Made by a program: the position numbers and the translations under genes. From Romanomermis culicivorax (taxonomy: Eukaryota > Nematoda > Enoplea > Mermithida > Mermithidae), in assembly GCA_963922205.1 (NCBI GenBank), contig CAWUHX010000097.1, forward strand, positions 310,001 through 374,000: DNA of 64,000 bases, given 5' to 3'. The notes beneath the pieces are model-generated. The model saw only the letters and a program-made list of their open reading frames with translations, did no database searches and had not been told where the DNA came from. Positions 44,264 through 55,856 of the stretch are shown here, piece by piece (within the stretch, counting starts at the first letter, position 1; every line of letters starts with the position of its first letter).

Positions 44264-45298
44264 TGACGTCAGCAACAACAACGTTACGGGTTGTTGTTGT
44301 TGTGTGGTTCAGCCTCACGGATGCAACCACTAACGTCTGCAACAGCCGCTTCACTTGCTGTTGCTTTAAGGGGTGGGTAGCCCTCCGGGTTCTACTCCTG
44401 ACGTCAGCAACCGACACTACGTGTTGTTGTTCAAGTTAACACTCCAGCAGTAATGACTTCTGACGTCTGCAACAGGTGAAGCCGATGTTGTTGCGACAGG
44501 TTCGGCTGGTTCTCTGCACCCCATCTGTGACGTCAGCAATGGTGACGCACCGTGTCACTATTCGAAGATGTGCAGGTCTTATGGATGCCACATCTGACGT
44601 CTGCAACAACTGCATCTCATGTCATTGACCAAAGGTACCAGACCCTCGGTTCCACCTTTTGACGTCAGCAACGGCACCATCACGTGTTGCTGTACACCGA
44701 TAGCTGGCTTCAGGGCCCTATTGCTGACATCAGCGATGACAACGTATCATGCCCTCGCAGCAGGAATTGAGGTTACATGATCCTATTTCTGACGTCTGCA
44801 ACGGTAACATTACGTGCTACCGCAGGGGTTTGCTGGCCTTAGGCACTCACCCCTGGCGTCTGCAACTGCGACGTGATACTTGAATACTCTTATCCCAGGC
44901 ACCTGCAGTCAGCATCAAGGTTATGTGTTGGTCCATACCCCCTACCTTCTGACGTCCGCACCAGGTTACTGTCGGCCCTATGAGTATTCCACTTGAGTTG
45001 TAGGTGGTTGCTGGCGCATGGTCCTATCACCTACCTCTCTTGTTCAAGGGTTTTGTGTGTGTCTGGGGGCTGATGCCTGGGAAACATCAGTCCACATACA
45101 TACACCACCTGAGATGCTCACTAGCCTACGTACTGATCAGGTTGTCCGCCCGGGTAGCGGCACTGTTGATCAGTATGTGGCTGTTTTCAAGCTTTAACTG
45201 CAGGTTTGAACGAGTTACACTCGGCCTCAGCTGGGTTGGTTGCTTGACTCGTGCAGACGATAGGCATTTGCAGTCGGTACTGCCTGTGTCTGACGTCT
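44264..45298 (+). promoter_or_regulatory. Array of CRE-like TGACGTCA / TGACGTCT sites at ~65-bp spacing
   Basis: Sites at 44264 (TGACGTCA), 44331 (TAACGTCT), 44399 (A), 44461 (T), 44528 (A), 44595 (T), 44660 (A), 44725 (TGACATCA), 44790 (T), 44854 (TGGCGTCT), 44950 (TGACGTCC) and 45291 (T). Each is followed by GCAAC or a near match, and many by an ACGTGTTGTTG-like phrase ~15 bp on. The first six alternate strictly between the TGACGTCA and the -GTCT form, so the original unit was a ~131-bp dimer. TGACGTCA is the CREB/ATF palindrome; binding here is inference. Confidence 0.75.
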
Positions 45299-46739
45299 GC
45301 AAGGGTTCGGCAATCTTCTTGTAAATTTCTTATCTAAATTCACTCTTTCTCTTTCATCTCATCGAGCTGTCATACATAGATCTTCTTTAGTGTCCCCGCC
45401 GTAGTGGTTCCCAAGGGACCGCGGCACAGCCTCCGGTTGGGCCTAGAGTGTATAGGACCCCCTGTCATATTTCTTTCACTCGAAGGCCTTCGTTAACTGG
45501 CTTAACGATGCCCGCACTAGAGTCGCCACTGACCCAGAGTCCGCCTCCGCGGTCTACCCTTTATTAGTCATGTAAATAATAGGCACCGTTGAGTCCGCCT
45601 CAGCGAAGGTATTGAGTACGCCTCGATACATACTTTACACTCATATTCAATCAGGGACACCTTGTACCCGTGATCCCTTAGATGTTTTCGGGTGCGCCCT
45701 CAAAACATCCAGAGATTTCATTCTAACTGACTGAGTGTGTCAGAATAGCACCCTTGGTACCCGTGCTCCTTCCCTCTTCTACTGTGTGACCTGCGAACCT
45801 CACTTCATCTCAGTGATCGGCAAACCCGGCCACCAGCTGTGTATAATACTCCTGGAGAGTGTCCGTTCTGTTCGGAATGCGGGCTCCCGTTCCGGACACG
45901 GCTGTAAGTTATTTGCGAATGTCGTCCAGCACGGAACCTCCTGTATAGTCCGTCTCACTATGCAGAGATCGCAATCGCTCCTGGCGAGCGAGGCCCGTTG
46001 CGTAACTGCGCGACCCCTTTGCGTAACTGGGTTTGTAAATTAGTTTTGTCCCTATTTATTGCTCCCTCTTAAGTTCATTTTCAGTTGACCCCATCCTTTC
46101 TACCTTATGCCACTTTATGCGCTACTCCTGGTGAGTAGGATCTTGCCGGCTACGAGTCCGCCTCGCCCCAAGGTTTGTAAACTAGTACAGCGGTCGAACC
46201 TCCAGGAAAAATCCCTCCTGAGCGGGTTTATCCGTCACCTTATTTCTCGGCAGGAAAAACCGCCTCTTCTCTCCTTTCTACATGATCTTCTGTCCTCTTC
46301 ACCTATTGTAATTGCCGGGTCCAGGCCCCAAATTCTACATTTTGGTCGGGATCGATTCCCCATATCTCAGGCCAAGCCTCTGTCCATCACGGGCGACCAG
46401 ATAAATTCCCTTCTGCGTCACCCTGATGTACTCTGACCTTACATCTTATAATCCTATTCCATTCTAGCTCCCTTTCCGTGGTCGCTAGTCTTAAGCTAAG
46501 TCAATTTACGTCTTAAACGCCGTCGCACACGCGTTTTCCCGAATTCACGCGCTCTTTCGCCGCGAATTCAAAAGTAGTACTCACTCTCATTTTACACAAT
46601 AGAGACACCCCGTCGTTCCTGCCGTCCCAGTACCCAGCCTGTACAGACCAGTGAGCCGCTCTCTATTCAATTTGACTTAATTGCTTCACGGGCAAGGACG
46701 TCTGTTCTAACCACCTTACGGGAAAACGAACCCTCGGAC
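45299..46739 (+). other. Element C leader, no gene
   Basis: Several short frames (e.g. 45735-46043, 46107-46436) but none with recognisable features. The leader upstream of Gag is unusually long, 3.7 kb from the LTR. It probably contains packaging, promoter or intron sequence, given the LTR splice donor. Confidence 0.4.
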
Positions 46740-49700
46740 ATGAAGTCGGAAACTGATCTCCCTTCACAGATCGAGAACAAGGTCCAGGCAGCATTTGAGA
46801 ATGCTCTTGGACCCCTCAACCAAAAGTTAGAGGCCATGAATGGTCGGAGGCACCCTCCCGTGTCCAGCTTTATGGCCCCTCCCACCTTCTCCGGTGCTTT
46901 TGGTGAGTCTATCACCGATTTTATGTCGCATCTTACTCGTTTCTTTACACTCCAGGGTGTAAGCGAAACGGATCATGCGTATAAAATCGCCTTTCTGGAG
47001 TCATGCCTCACGGGTCCTGCTCTCGCCTCCTACCGGGACTTTAGCAGCAGCACTCCAATACCTACCCGCTACGAAGAGTTTACGGCTTTTCTACGGAGAG
47101 ATTTTCCGGTAGGGCGCGACTCTGATCTGCATCAGCAGCTGATCCAAGATCGACTGCAGAAGCCAACAGAGTCCGCGATAGTCTACCTTGAGCACCTCAA
47201 GAGACTATCCAGGGTAGCGTATCCAGATCTCGCGACGGATGTCCGAGATTCTATCATCAAACCTATCTTCCTGCGGGGACTGAAGCCGGTCCTCCGAGAT
47301 AGTATCAAGTTTAGGGAGTTCACGACTCTTGAAGAGACACTCAAGGCAGCCTGTTACGCAGAATCCCAAATCTTTCGGGACGAGATCCGGTACACTGCTC
47401 CATCTAACGCCGTTTTCTCTTCAGAACCTAAACACGCCGGATATAATCCCGATATGCCTAACAGAAGCGCAAACGGTCGTCAGAGCAACGCTCCAACGTC
47501 GTCATCCTCCGCCGATGAGGTTCGCCGCTTGAAACAGGAAATGGCCAGGCTCACGGCCCACGTAGTGAAGCTCACGGCCCAGCAACGTGCACCCGCGCCA
47601 ATCCAATGGACGCCGCCTCCACAGCCGTCGACACCAAATCAGTCCGCCGGGCGACGCTCGTCGGGAGCACACCTCCAAACGTGCTCCTTCCACGGACTGT
47701 GTACACATAGCGACGCCGACTGCCGGGCCCAGCGTCCCACCGGTGCCGCCCCCGGTAACAACGCCGCTAACGGTGGTCGCTGTTATTTTTGCCGTACACG
47801 TGCCCACCCCACGGACCGATGTGATAGGCCATGCCCTCATTGTCGTCAAGTGCGAGTGCACCGATCAACTGCCTGTCCGCAGCGCAATCTGGCAAACACG
47901 GGTGAGAATGTCTACCAAGATACTGGTTATTCTTCCCAGGGGACAAATGTGTATCATCAAAGAAATGGTTATCACCCTCCCAACGGGACAGGAAACCATT
48001 ATCGGCAGCCCATACGCCGCAACAACGCCGTTGGGGCTACCGATGGCCCTCCTCACCCAGATCCTCTTGACCTGGATGATGAGGCACTTGCTGAACACCT
48101 GACAGATTCTTCACAACAGTGTTATCCTGTCTGCATAATCAGCATTGGATTTTCAGTGGTCCAAGCAGCCCAGGTACCCGTACCGATGAACGTATCGGAC
48201 ATACCGCTGCCACCACCACCACCAAAGTATGCGATGCCGGTCACTCTGGACCCCTCGACGACACCGCAGTTTGTTGGCCACGCTAACATCCTCGCATCGT
48301 ATCGCATACCTAAACTCAAGACTGCCGAGCCAACTCCAGCCGCAAATACGACGTCTTCGGCGCCACCGGCCCGCACCGTCCCTCCAGGACCACCGCCTTC
48401 GATCCCCACGGATTCGGCTACGGAAGTCCTCGACCAGGTCGAGCCCATGAATTTGTCAGGTATACTACCTTCTTCTTCAGGTGATCCTAGAGTAGGAACC
48501 AGAAATCTATCTCAGTCCACGACTCTATCGATTTCTTGTTCACAGCGCCATCGCCCGTCCAAGACGCGATGTTGGCCATCTGGTCAGTCGACCTGGCCAA
48601 GAAATACCCGCATTTGCCGTGGACTCTCCTCAACGAGCCATCAAATGTCGAAGCGCTCACGGCCGCCGACGTCGTGCTTGCAGCACCCGTCTCGATGCGC
48701 CTATTACGACCCGACGTCGCCCGCCGGGCACTCGAGTTCATTGCCAATGGAACTATCACCATCTCGCCCGTCGAGAAGTTCTTATTGGACGGGGAGCCAT
48801 CCTCGCCTTCAGTCGATGCCGTCCGCCGAGCAGTCGAACAGGCCAGTCGGATCCTCCTGCCTGCTGCCGCCGCTACATCACCGGCAGCAGCGCCACCTGT
48901 TGCCGCGACCTCGCCAACGAAAATGGACATTACTGCTTCCTCGCCACCGGCCAAGGAACCCGCAAATGATCCTACACCGCCGGCAACAGCCCAGACCAAA
49001 TCGCCGGCACCAGCCCAAACGACATCTCCGACCGACGCGACCAAGTCGCCCGTCGTCGAACCCATGGCCGTCGACGAGACCTTACGTCCAGTTAATGAGG
49101 ATGTCAGCATTGTTGAAAAATCACCATTCCCAACGGCAGTCAACCCATGGTCGCCGAAAGTCGGTACCCTTCGGGAAATCCTCCCCAGCGGTGAATTGGT
49201 CCTCGATCTCCCCGACCAGGAACCAATCTCGTCCGACAGCGACGAAGAAGAAATCTGACACTGCCCCTCAGGCCAGATTTGTGAAATTGAGTGAACACTT
49301 ACAAATTACGTTTGTACAGTTGTTTTTGACAATAAAATTGACCTTGGTAGCATCACTGTTTCTAGGGGTGAGTTTGTCAGCACCGGCGGCTCAGTATCAA
49401 TTTTGCGGTCTCTCAAGAAGCGGACATCCACTTGAGTTACCCCAGCGTGTAGAGTGTAAACCACCGCAATCTTCATGGAGCCCGCGGCGCATGAATGTTA
49501 CGGTGTATGTCCCTAGCTCAGACCCGATTACAACCACAGCGTGGAAATGCACATTGCGCTCCCGCAAAGTCTGCACCAACACTGGTTTCTTCGGCTCTAG
49601 GGGCATCACTGCAGACGTCATCACCACTCAGCACTTAGCGCCTGCGGCATGCACGCTAGCACATCGCACTAAAATGTTTGGTTCACAAAAACTTGTCGGC

Positions 49701-52700
49701 ATTCGCCCTGGCTTTTATAGCACCAACCAAACATTGGAAGTGATGTACGAATGGTGCTGCAGCGACGTCTGCAAGACAGTGACTAACCTCTTCATCGAGG
49801 AGGGACAAGTCGCTTCGTGGGACGGCACTACGGCCCTAAGCACCTTAGGCGATGTAGGTGGATGCAGTCCCACTGCGGGCCAGTGCACTACTCTAGACGG
49901 GGTCATTGTCTGGCCTGCACAAAAATTCACGGCGCGGTGTCATTATCACCCCAAGGGAAATTACACTGCGTCCATGTCAGGGAACCACGTCATCATCGAT
50001 GATCTACAGGTTGCCCTCAAGATCCCGGGAAACTCCCGTGTCTTCCAACTGTGCCCAGAACTACGTTCCACCACAGTCCGGACGGATCAGGGTCTTCTCC
50101 TTCGCATCCACGGGAGATACAATTTGACCCAAAACATGTTCAGAGTGGCAACGGACAGCCGTCCCGATCCTGTCAATGCCAAGCTGAACTATCTGGCTCA
50201 GCAGATCAAGGAGTCGGAAATTAACGGTTTCCGGTTCACGTGGCTTGAGCTTTGCTCTCACGCTCAACGCTATCTTGATCTGACTTGGCAGTTGCTTCGC
50301 TTCGACCCTACCCTGGGTGCCCGGGCATTCCTCCAGAGGAATGACCTGACGGCGGAATTCACAGGCGATGCGCTGACAATATGGCCGTGTCAGAAGGTCA
50401 ACGCCACCTACGTTTACCATTCGTACCGGGTGGGGAACGTTTGCTACAAGTACTTACCTGTACAGGTTGGCGGCACCATCTACTTCGCCACCCCCGGTGG
50501 TCCGGATCTCATTAAATCTAGCCCAATTGTGCCGTGTCATCACCACTTTACAGGGATTTTCCGAAATCGCTCGGGCTGGTTTACTGAGTCTGGCGCGGTC
50601 CATGTGAGCCACATCCCACTGGAACTCTTCTGGAAGCAGCGCTTCAACATCACTCACTTTGAGGCACCGGCGCTCTTCCATGACCAGTTGGCGATGACCC
50701 CTTCAAACTTTGCCTTCTTTAAACAGTACGTTTATAAGACTGAGCAAATTGAAGCGGTACTCAACCGGCTGGTGAACTTTACCGCTGGCCTATCCCTGCA
50801 ACCAGACGCCATCTACCAGGCCTTTGCAGGGGTAGGAACCGACATCAAGGCCTCTCTGGAAGGTGTCGGTTTGGCAGCAAACCATGTTATTACGGGTCAA
50901 GAACACACCCTCGCCCAGGGCTTGCACGCTGTCCTGAGCGGGCCGGTCCAGTTGATCTTTAACATCCTAATTACCCTGACAGTGCTGATCGGTGCCGGAT
51001 ACCTTGCCTATCTTGGTGTATCTTATTATCTCAGCTACCGTCTGCGGAGCAAACAGGTCAGGTTTGTTAGCCGTTTCTCCCCGTTGGGTCTTTACCGCAA
51101 AGTCCAACGCTGGATCGGTTTTCACTACGTGCAAAACGATGTACCCTCCCAGCTTGACCGAATCACACCGTGCTTTGTCGTGCTGCTGGACACCAAGGAA
51201 ACTCCTGCTTTCCTTGACACGGGTTGCCCACGCACTATCATTAGCCAACGCCTTCATAAGGCCTTGGCTAAAGAAAGTCCGAAGGCGGTCATGGCGTGCC
51301 AGCAACATCACGACTTTAACCCATTGATGAGCATCAATGGTAAAGCCGTTCATACCATCCTTTCGGGACCATATGAAATCATGTTGCCCGGAAACCGCCA
51401 GCCGAACACACGGATCGATGTACATCTCCATGTGTGCAAGACTACGTCTCCCTTCTGGGCACCTGTTGACCTCATACTCGGACTGGACTTCTTAGAACAG
51501 TTCAAGAACATTATGTTTGACTATCAACGTAATGTCTGTCGGCTGGACGTGGTAGAATTACCCCTCCTGCTGACCACGCCGGAGATTGACCAGATCGACC
51601 CCTGGTGGGAGAACACCCGTGCTCTCTCGCGAAACTCACACAGGTCGGGATCACGATCGCGGTCCAGGGCTTCGTCCATCTCTCGGCCACACTCACGGGC
51701 CTCCTCAGTTGCCTCATCACGTGGGTCAACTAGGGGATCCCGGGCCTCTTCTAGACGGGCAAGTCGTCATCTGTCGACCTTGCACGGGTCAGGTTACCCT
51801 CGACCTCCGCCTGGAACCTCTCCAGTTACGCTAGAGAAAGGCCGATACCGTGAGCCAAGTGATTCAGATGCTCCGACATCACCCGTGCCAAACGCACCTC
51901 CGCTATCGGACACCGAGGTTGAATCACTAGGAGCTACTCAGAGTCCGAAGGATCACTCAGACCACATACTAACGGTACAGGATGAGTCCACCCTTCTGAA
52001 TGACCCGGAACCCTCCGTCGGATACGCTCTAGTAGGCCTCCTACGTCGTACGGGACTGCCGATTCCAAAGCGGTCCGGTAAGACCAAACATGTTAGTGGT
52101 GCCACCACACGTGATTCCGGTCATGTGGTCACGGCTTTTTACCCAAATGATATTCGGACACCCCATATCAAAGTTCTCCTCAACAACTGGGTAGAAACGA
52201 AGGCACTGGTCGACACAGGAGCTGTTTTCTCACTCTTGGACCACAAGTTAGCGGCCCAGCTGCCCAACTTGTCACTATCACCAACCAGGGCACGCCCTAT
52301 CGCAGCCAACGGGTCCCCGATCCCACTGCTAGGAGCAGCCTACATAACAGTTACAGTGGCTGATGTCTCTGAACGGATTCAGGTCCAAATACAGGAGAAC
52401 TGTTCAGCTGAGCTGGTCCTCGGAACCAATTTCCTCGGCCGGTTCAATTGTGTCAGTTTGAACTGGGAGAAATCTTTCCTCCAGTTCAAAGAAAGTAGAA
52501 TCCCCTGTGACGGTCTCATCCACAGCCCACCTTCTGCCCGCGGCGCTTTGCCCCTGAAGGACTTGGTGATTCTAGAGCCTCGCTCCATGACACGATTCAC
52601 TGTACCTGTCCCACCAATCTATACGAACGTGCCTGAGGTGGCCTTCTTTCCGAAGAACCTCACCGGGTCTCAACGACACGTATATTTTGCAGGAAGCGTC

Positions 52701-54539
52701 AGTACCGTGACCAACGGTCACATACCGCTTCAGGTAGTCAACCCAAGTACTCATTCCGTGGTTCTCTACCCGCACACGACCATCGGTCATGTGCAAATGC
52801 ATAGTGAGCCCTCACATGAATCACCGGTCGACTCAGACACCGTCCTCGATCGTCAGTGGGTCGAGGCCAATGCTGTGATCTCACCGGACATCTCCCCTCG
52901 GGACCGGGCAGCCTTACTCGATCTACTGGTTGCATACACCGACCTTTATGCTCTTGATGAAAAGGACACAGGTTCCACTGATCTCGTCCAGCACGAAATC
53001 AGCACGGGTGATGCCCGCCCAGTCCGCCGTTTTCCTTACCGGTCCTCACCTAAGGAAAAGGATCTCATCATGCAGGAGGTCAAGGCGCTCCAGGAGAAAG
53101 GTATTATTCGGCCCAGCACGTCTCCGTGGGCTACTAATACTGTCCTGGTGCGCAAGAAAAACGGTTCTCACCGTATGTGTGTTGACTTTCGTGGTCTTAA
53201 CGAGGTCACGAAAAAGGATGTCTACCCTCTCCCGCGGATAGATGACATCCTCGACACACTCAAGGGTATGAAGTATTTCACTACCCTTGACCAGGCTAAC
53301 GCTTATTGGTCAATCCCGATTGCCGAGGCCGATAAGGAAAAGACGGCTTTTAATACGCCTATTGGACTTTACGAATTCAATTATTTGCCTTTCGGTTTAT
53401 GCAACGCGCCAGGGACATTTCAACGCCTTATGGACCTCCTCCTCACTGGAATCCAATGGCGCACGGTTCTGACTTATCTCGACGACATTTTGGTGTTCGG
53501 GAACTCTCACACCCAAATGCTTGAGCGCCTGGCAGATGTGTTCGCCCGTCTTCGCCAGGGTGGAATGAAGCTCAGACTGAGCAAGTGCAAATTTTCGCAC
53601 TCAGAGGTAGAGTACCTAGGCTATCGCATCTCACAGAGCGGCCTAGAACCTGACCAAGCCAAGCTGGCCGCCGTCCAAAACCTACCCATTTCACAAAACG
53701 CCAAAGACATCAAGTCCTTCCTAGGCCTCGTGTCTTACTACAGGCGTTTCATCCCTGGTTGTGCCCGGCTCAGCGAGCCACTCACCAAGCTCTTACGGAA
53801 GGAAACTACTTTCCAGTGGTCAAAACCTCAGCAGGAGGCGTTCGATGAACTCCGCCGCCTGCTGACCAACCCTCCTATCCTGCGCCATCCGGACTTTTCG
53901 AAATCCTTTATCCTTCAAACTGATGCGAGTATTTCGGGGATAGGAGCGGTTCTTAGCCAGTTAGACGAAAATGGATACGACCATCCTGTTGCGTACGCCA
54001 GCCGAGGGTTAACAGCGGCCGAGAAAAACTACTCCATTACAGAACTGGAGACTCTCGCTGTTGTCCATTTCGTCAAGCACTTTCGACCATACCTCTTCCA
54101 GCACGAGGTGGTCGTTCAGACTGACCATACCGCGGTCAAAGCAGTGTTGGAGAAGCCTAACCCCTCTGCTCGGATCGCTCGTTGGGGACTCGCGCTCGCC
54201 GAATTCAAACTGACAATTCGGCCGCGAAAAGGTCAGTCTAATGGTAATGCTGACGCATTATCACGCCTGCCGGATCCTAACTCCCTCACCGGTCAGAGTA
54301 TTGATGATACTCCCCTCTACAGACCTGAGGGGCACGTTATGATGATCACCGATGGTGCGCAGCACCTGGCGAGATCAAGGACCTTGACCGATGGTGTGCA
54401 GCACCTGGCGCGTTCAAGTAATTCAGCACCGATCACTGTTGGCGCGGAGCGCCCGGTACGATCAGAGTCTTATGCCGAGATATCCGTCGGTGCGCAGCAC
54501 CCCGACCTTTTCGCTGCTCAGCTGGAGGATCCGGAATGA
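46740..54539 (+). CDS. Element C ORF1: Gag, envelope-like glycoprotein, two retropepsins, RT, RNase H
   Basis: One frame of 2599 codons from the ATG at 46740. Approximate residues: capsid 45-235; [14 protein letters not shown] knuckle near 314; two CCHC knuckles 347-380; Pro-rich and low-complexity 440-845; signal-like hydrophobic 861-884; Cys-rich ectodomain 886-1400; membrane segment 1405-1432; retropepsin 1 (LDTGCPRT, Asp 1493; LILGLDF, Gly 1581); RS-rich 1629-1684; retropepsin 2 (LVDTGAVFS, Asp 1825; LVLGTNFLG); RT with [11 protein letters not shown] and YLDD 2246-2249; RNase [12 protein letters not shown] to GNADALSR. A fourfold [14 protein letters not shown] repeat precedes the stop. 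Env between Gag and Pol is unusual, since metavirid env genes normally follow pol. No stops or catalytic losses are seen in RT. Confidence 0.92.
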   Translation: MKSETDLPSQIENKVQAAFENALGPLNQKLEAMNGRRHPPVSSFMAPPTFSGAFGESITDFMSHLTRFFTLQGVSETDHAYKIAFLESCLTGPALASYRDFSSSTPIPTRYEEFTAFLRRDFPVGRDSDLHQQLIQDRLQKPTESAIVYLEHLKRLSRVAYPDLATDVRDSIIKPIFLRGLKPVLRDSIKFREFTTLEETLKAACYAESQIFRDEIRYTAPSNAVFSSEPKHAGYNPDMPNRSANGRQSNAPTSSSSADEVRRLKQEMARLTAHVVKLTAQQRAPAPIQWTPPPQPSTPNQSAGRRSSGAHLQTCSFHGLCTHSDADCRAQRPTGAAPGNNAANGGRCYFCRTRAHPTDRCDRPCPHCRQVRVHRSTACPQRNLANTGENVYQDTGYSSQGTNVYHQRNGYHPPNGTGNHYRQPIRRNNAVGATDGPPHPDPLDLDDEALAEHLTDSSQQCYPVCIISIGFSVVQAAQVPVPMNVSDIPLPPPPPKYAMPVTLDPSTTPQFVGHANILASYRIPKLKTAEPTPAANTTSSAPPARTVPPGPPPSIPTDSATEVLDQVEPMNLSGILPSSSGDPRVGTRNLSQSTTLSISCSQRHRPSKTRCWPSGQSTWPRNTRICRGLSSTSHQMSKRSRPPTSCLQHPSRCAYYDPTSPAGHSSSLPMELSPSRPSRSSYWTGSHPRLQSMPSAEQSNRPVGSSCLLPPLHHRQQRHLLPRPRQRKWTLLLPRHRPRNPQMILHRRQQPRPNRRHQPKRHLRPTRPSRPSSNPWPSTRPYVQLMRMSALLKNHHSQRQSTHGRRKSVPFGKSSPAVNWSSISPTRNQSRPTATKKKSDTAPQARFVKLSEHLQITFVQLFLTIKLTLVASLFLGVSLSAPAAQYQFCGLSRSGHPLELPQRVECKPPQSSWSPRRMNVTVYVPSSDPITTTAWKCTLRSRKVCTNTGFFGSRGITADVITTQHLAPAACTLAHRTKMFGSQKLVGIRPGFYSTNQTLEVMYEWCCSDVCKTVTNLFIEEGQVASWDGTTALSTLGDVGGCSPTAGQCTTLDGVIVWPAQKFTARCHYHPKGNYTASMSGNHVIIDDLQVALKIPGNSRVFQLCPELRSTTVRTDQGLLLRIHGRYNLTQNMFRVATDSRPDPVNAKLNYLAQQIKESEINGFRFTWLELCSHAQRYLDLTWQLLRFDPTLGARAFLQRNDLTAEFTGDALTIWPCQKVNATYVYHSYRVGNVCYKYLPVQVGGTIYFATPGGPDLIKSSPIVPCHHHFTGIFRNRSGWFTESGAVHVSHIPLELFWKQRFNITHFEAPALFHDQLAMTPSNFAFFKQYVYKTEQIEAVLNRLVNFTAGLSLQPDAIYQAFAGVGTDIKASLEGVGLAANHVITGQEHTLAQGLHAVLSGPVQLIFNILITLTVLIGAGYLAYLGVSYYLSYRLRSKQVRFVSRFSPLGLYRKVQRWIGFHYVQNDVPSQLDRITPCFVVLLDTKETPAFLDTGCPRTIISQRLHKALAKESPKAVMACQQHHDFNPLMSINGKAVHTILSGPYEIMLPGNRQPNTRIDVHLHVCKTTSPFWAPVDLILGLDFLEQFKNIMFDYQRNVCRLDVVELPLLLTTPEIDQIDPWWENTRALSRNSHRSGSRSRSRASSISRPHSRASSVASSRGSTRGSRASSRRASRHLSTLHGSGYPRPPPGTSPVTLEKGRYREPSDSDAPTSPVPNAPPLSDTEVESLGATQSPKDHSDHILTVQDESTLLNDPEPSVGYALVGLLRRTGLPIPKRSGKTKHVSGATTRDSGHVVTAFYPNDIRTPHIKVLLNNWVETKALVDTGAVFSLLDHKLAAQLPNLSLSPTRARPIAANGSPIPLLGAAYITVTVADVSERIQVQIQENCSAELVLGTNFLGRFNCVSLNWEKSFLQFKESRIPCDGLIHSPPSARGALPLKDLVILEPRSMTRFTVPVPPIYTNVPEVAFFPKNLTGSQRHVYFAGSVSTVTNGHIPLQVVNPSTHSVVLYPHTTIGHVQMHSEPSHESPVDSDTVLDRQWVEANAVISPDISPRDRAALLDLLVAYTDLYALDEKDTGSTDLVQHEISTGDARPVRRFPYRSSPKEKDLIMQEVKALQEKGIIRPSTSPWATNTVLVRKKNGSHRMCVDFRGLNEVTKKDVYPLPRIDDILDTLKGMKYFTTLDQANAYWSIPIAEADKEKTAFNTPIGLYEFNYLPFGLCNAPGTFQRLMDLLLTGIQWRTVLTYLDDILVFGNSHTQMLERLADVFARLRQGGMKLRLSKCKFSHSEVEYLGYRISQSGLEPDQAKLAAVQNLPISQNAKDIKSFLGLVSYYRRFIPGCARLSEPLTKLLRKETTFQWSKPQQEAFDELRRLLTNPPILRHPDFSKSFILQTDASISGIGAVLSQLDENGYDHPVAYASRGLTAAEKNYSITELETLAVVHFVKHFRPYLFQHEVVVQTDHTAVKAVLEKPNPSARIARWGLALAEFKLTIRPRKGQSNGNADALSRLPDPNSLTGQSIDDTPLYRPEGHVMMITDGAQHLARSRTLTDGVQHLARSSNSAPITVGAERPVRSESYAEISVGAQHPDLFAAQLEDPE
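48491..49258 (+). CDS. Overlapping -1-frame ORF inside element C ORF1
   Basis: Opens after a TAG at 48488-48490 and ends at TGA 49256-49258, in the -1 frame relative to ORF1. Its product has ordinary protein character: a helical start ([34 protein letters not shown]), a Pro/Ala/Thr-rich middle and an acidic SSDSDEEEI end. The ORF1 frame over the same bases is Arg/Pro/Ser-rich, like a shadow. So the natural Gag tail may be in this frame, reached by -1 frameshift or splicing, while the ORF1 frame stays open by chance or by dual coding. It has no ATG until ~48566; TTG starts are unlikely in a eukaryote. An acceptor-like CTTCTTCTTCAG ends at 48480. Confidence 0.55.
   Translation, partial: SRNQKSISVHDSIDFLFTAPSPVQDAMLAIWSVDLAKKYPHLPWTLLNEPSNVEALTAADVVLAAPVSMRLLRPDVARRALEFIANGTITISPVEKFLLDGEPSSPSVDAVRRAVEQASRILLPAAAATSPAAAPPVAATSPTKMDITASSPPAKEPANDPTPPATAQTKSPAPAQTTSPTDATKSPVVEPMAVDETLRPVNEDVSIVEKSPFPTAVNPWSPKVGTLREILPSGELVLDLPDQEPISSDSDEEEI
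49275..51060 (+). other. Envelope-like glycoprotein domain of element C
   Basis: Domain of ORF1, residues ~846-1440. A hydrophobic signal-like stretch ends near APAAQ, followed by ~500 residues rich in Cys with about nine N-glycosylation sequons (NVT, NQT, NYT, NLT, NAT, NRS, NIT, NFT among them). Near the end a Gly/Ala-rich amphipathic region ([19 protein letters not shown]) leads to a ~26-residue membrane segment and a short basic tail. This is the layout of a class I or III viral fusion glycoprotein. I cannot assign the class. A chuvirus- or herpes gB-like origin is a guess only. No furin RXXR cleavage site stands out. Confidence 0.7.
51150..51580 (+). other. First retropepsin-like domain of element C
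   Basis: [10 protein letters not shown] (Asp codon 51216-51218), a [10 protein letters not shown] strand, and [11 protein letters not shown] near 51471 give the DTG and the C-terminal ILG signature of retroviral-type aspartic proteases. It lies just after the membrane segment and before the RS-rich linker (51624-51790). A second complete set follows at 52175-52500. Confidence 0.75.
52170..52500 (+). other. Second retropepsin-like domain of element C
   Basis: [12 protein letters not shown] (Asp codon 52212-52214), [12 protein letters not shown], and [11 protein letters not shown] near 52410. This is the usual position for pol protease, ~600 bases before RT. Both domains keep the catalytic Asp. 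Confidence 0.8.
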
Positions 54540-55856
54540 GCCGACATCATTCGCTCTCTTAAGCCTCTGGGCGACCAGAATGATGTGCGAGGCTACCATC
54601 TGTTGGACAACGTCCTTCAGAAATGGACAGGCGAGTCCAATAAGATCGTCATACCCAGATCCATGGTTACTACCATTATCTGGGCTCATCACGATGACAT
54701 CTTAGCTGGACATTTCGGTGCTAAACGTACTGCGCGGCTCATTGCTCGCAGATACCACTGGCCCTCCCTCAGTCGGGATGTCAAGTCCTTCTGTCAGCGG
54801 TGTGATCTTTGCCAACGGAATAAGCCCGCTCGACAGAAATCCACTGCGACCCTGAAACCTATCACCATCACGGGACCGTTTCACCGGGTAGGTGTCGACT
54901 GCATGGGACCAATGACCACTAGCGAAGCTGGCAACCGTTTCATCGTAGTCTTTATCGACTACTTTACGAAATGGGTCGAGGCTTTTGCTACTCCGGACAT
55001 CACTGCGAACACCATAGCCCGACTGTTTGTAACGCAAATTGTCTGCCGGCACGGGGCACCGCAGATTCTTCAGTCAGATCGTGGCACTGATTTCACATCA
55101 AAACTGATGACTGAAATCACTGCGATCTGCGCAACGAAGAAAATCCACTCTACCGCCTATCACCCGATGACCAACGGCGAAGTGGAAAGAGCTAATCAGA
55201 CGCTAGCCACACGGCTACGTATGTATGTCCATCAAGGACATACTGATTGGGATGAACACCTACCATACGCTGTGTTTGCCGTCAATATCAGCATGAACGA
55301 GTCAACAGGGTACTCGCCCTTTGAACTCATGTACGGTCGCACACCCATGCTCCCTGTTGACGCCGCGCTCTCATTCAACCCTCCGGCCCATATCATTAAT
55401 GTTTCCTCATATGATATGGAGGTCAAACGTCATTTCACGAATGCGTTAACCTTAATCCAGAGTCGGATTGAGAAAGCACAGGAAGCCTATGCGCGGTCGT
55501 ACGACCGAAGGGCACATGATGTCTCGTACAAAGTCGGGGATCAGGTGCTCAAACTGCGCACCTCCAGCAAACGTGGACTCACTCCTAAATTGCTGCCCAT
55601 CTACGATGGACCCTACCTTGTAACGAATGTGGCATATCCCAATGTCACACTTCGTCTCGAGATGGATCAGGAAGACACGGTACATGTCAACCAGCTTCGA
55701 CTTTACGTGTCCCCTGAACAACCGAGTGAAGCAGAGGATACACCTCCCACTTCACAGGCAACAGATTCGGCACCCTTATTGTATCCCTCAATAAGCCGGG
55801 ACTTCACACCGAATCTGATTGACCCACATCTTGATGCAGAGGTCCCCGACCCGTAA
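54540..55856 (+). CDS. Element C integrase, separated from RT by one in-frame TGA
   Basis: Same frame as ORF1; the TGA at 54537-54539 is the only interruption, and sequence from 54540 is coding-like up to the first downstream start near 54585 (a 423-codon frame). Zinc domain: HHDDILAGHFG and CQRCDLCQ. DDE core: GVDCMGPM near 54892, LQSDRGTDF near 55070, HPMTNGEVERANQTL near 55164. LMYGRTPMLPVD follows, then a GPY-type module (DGPYLVTNV) near 55600, and an acidic tail to TAA-like stop at 55854. The TGA could be a recent mutation or a readthrough site; there is no ATG directly after it. Confidence 0.9.
   Translation, partial: ADIIRSLKPLGDQNDVRGYHLLDNVLQKWTGESNKIVIPRSMVTTIIWAHHDDILAGHFGAKRTARLIARRYHWPSLSRDVKSFCQRCDLCQRNKPARQKSTATLKPITITGPFHRVGVDCMGPMTTSEAGNRFIVVFIDYFTKWVEAFATPDITANTIARLFVTQIVCRHGAPQILQSDRGTDFTSKLMTEITAICATKKIHSTAYHPMTNGEVERANQTLATRLRMYVHQGHTDWDEHLPYAVFAVNISMNESTGYSPFELMYGRTPMLPVDAALSFNPPAHIINVSSYDMEVKRHFTNALTLIQSRIEKAQEAYARSYDRRAHDVSYKVGDQVLKLRTSSKRGLTPKLLPIYDGPYLVTNVAYPNVTLRLEMDQEDTVHVNQLRLYVSPEQPSEAEDTPPTSQATDSAPLLYPSISRDFTPNLIDPHLDAEVPDP

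Noticed and set aside
49275..51060. Assigning the glycoprotein to a named virus family
   Set aside because: The ectodomain shows no signature I can recognise with confidence; only layout supports an envelope role.
47502..51431. Minus-strand frames up to 218 codons opposite element C ORF1
   Set aside because: Shadow frames in GC-rich coding DNA; no motifs.
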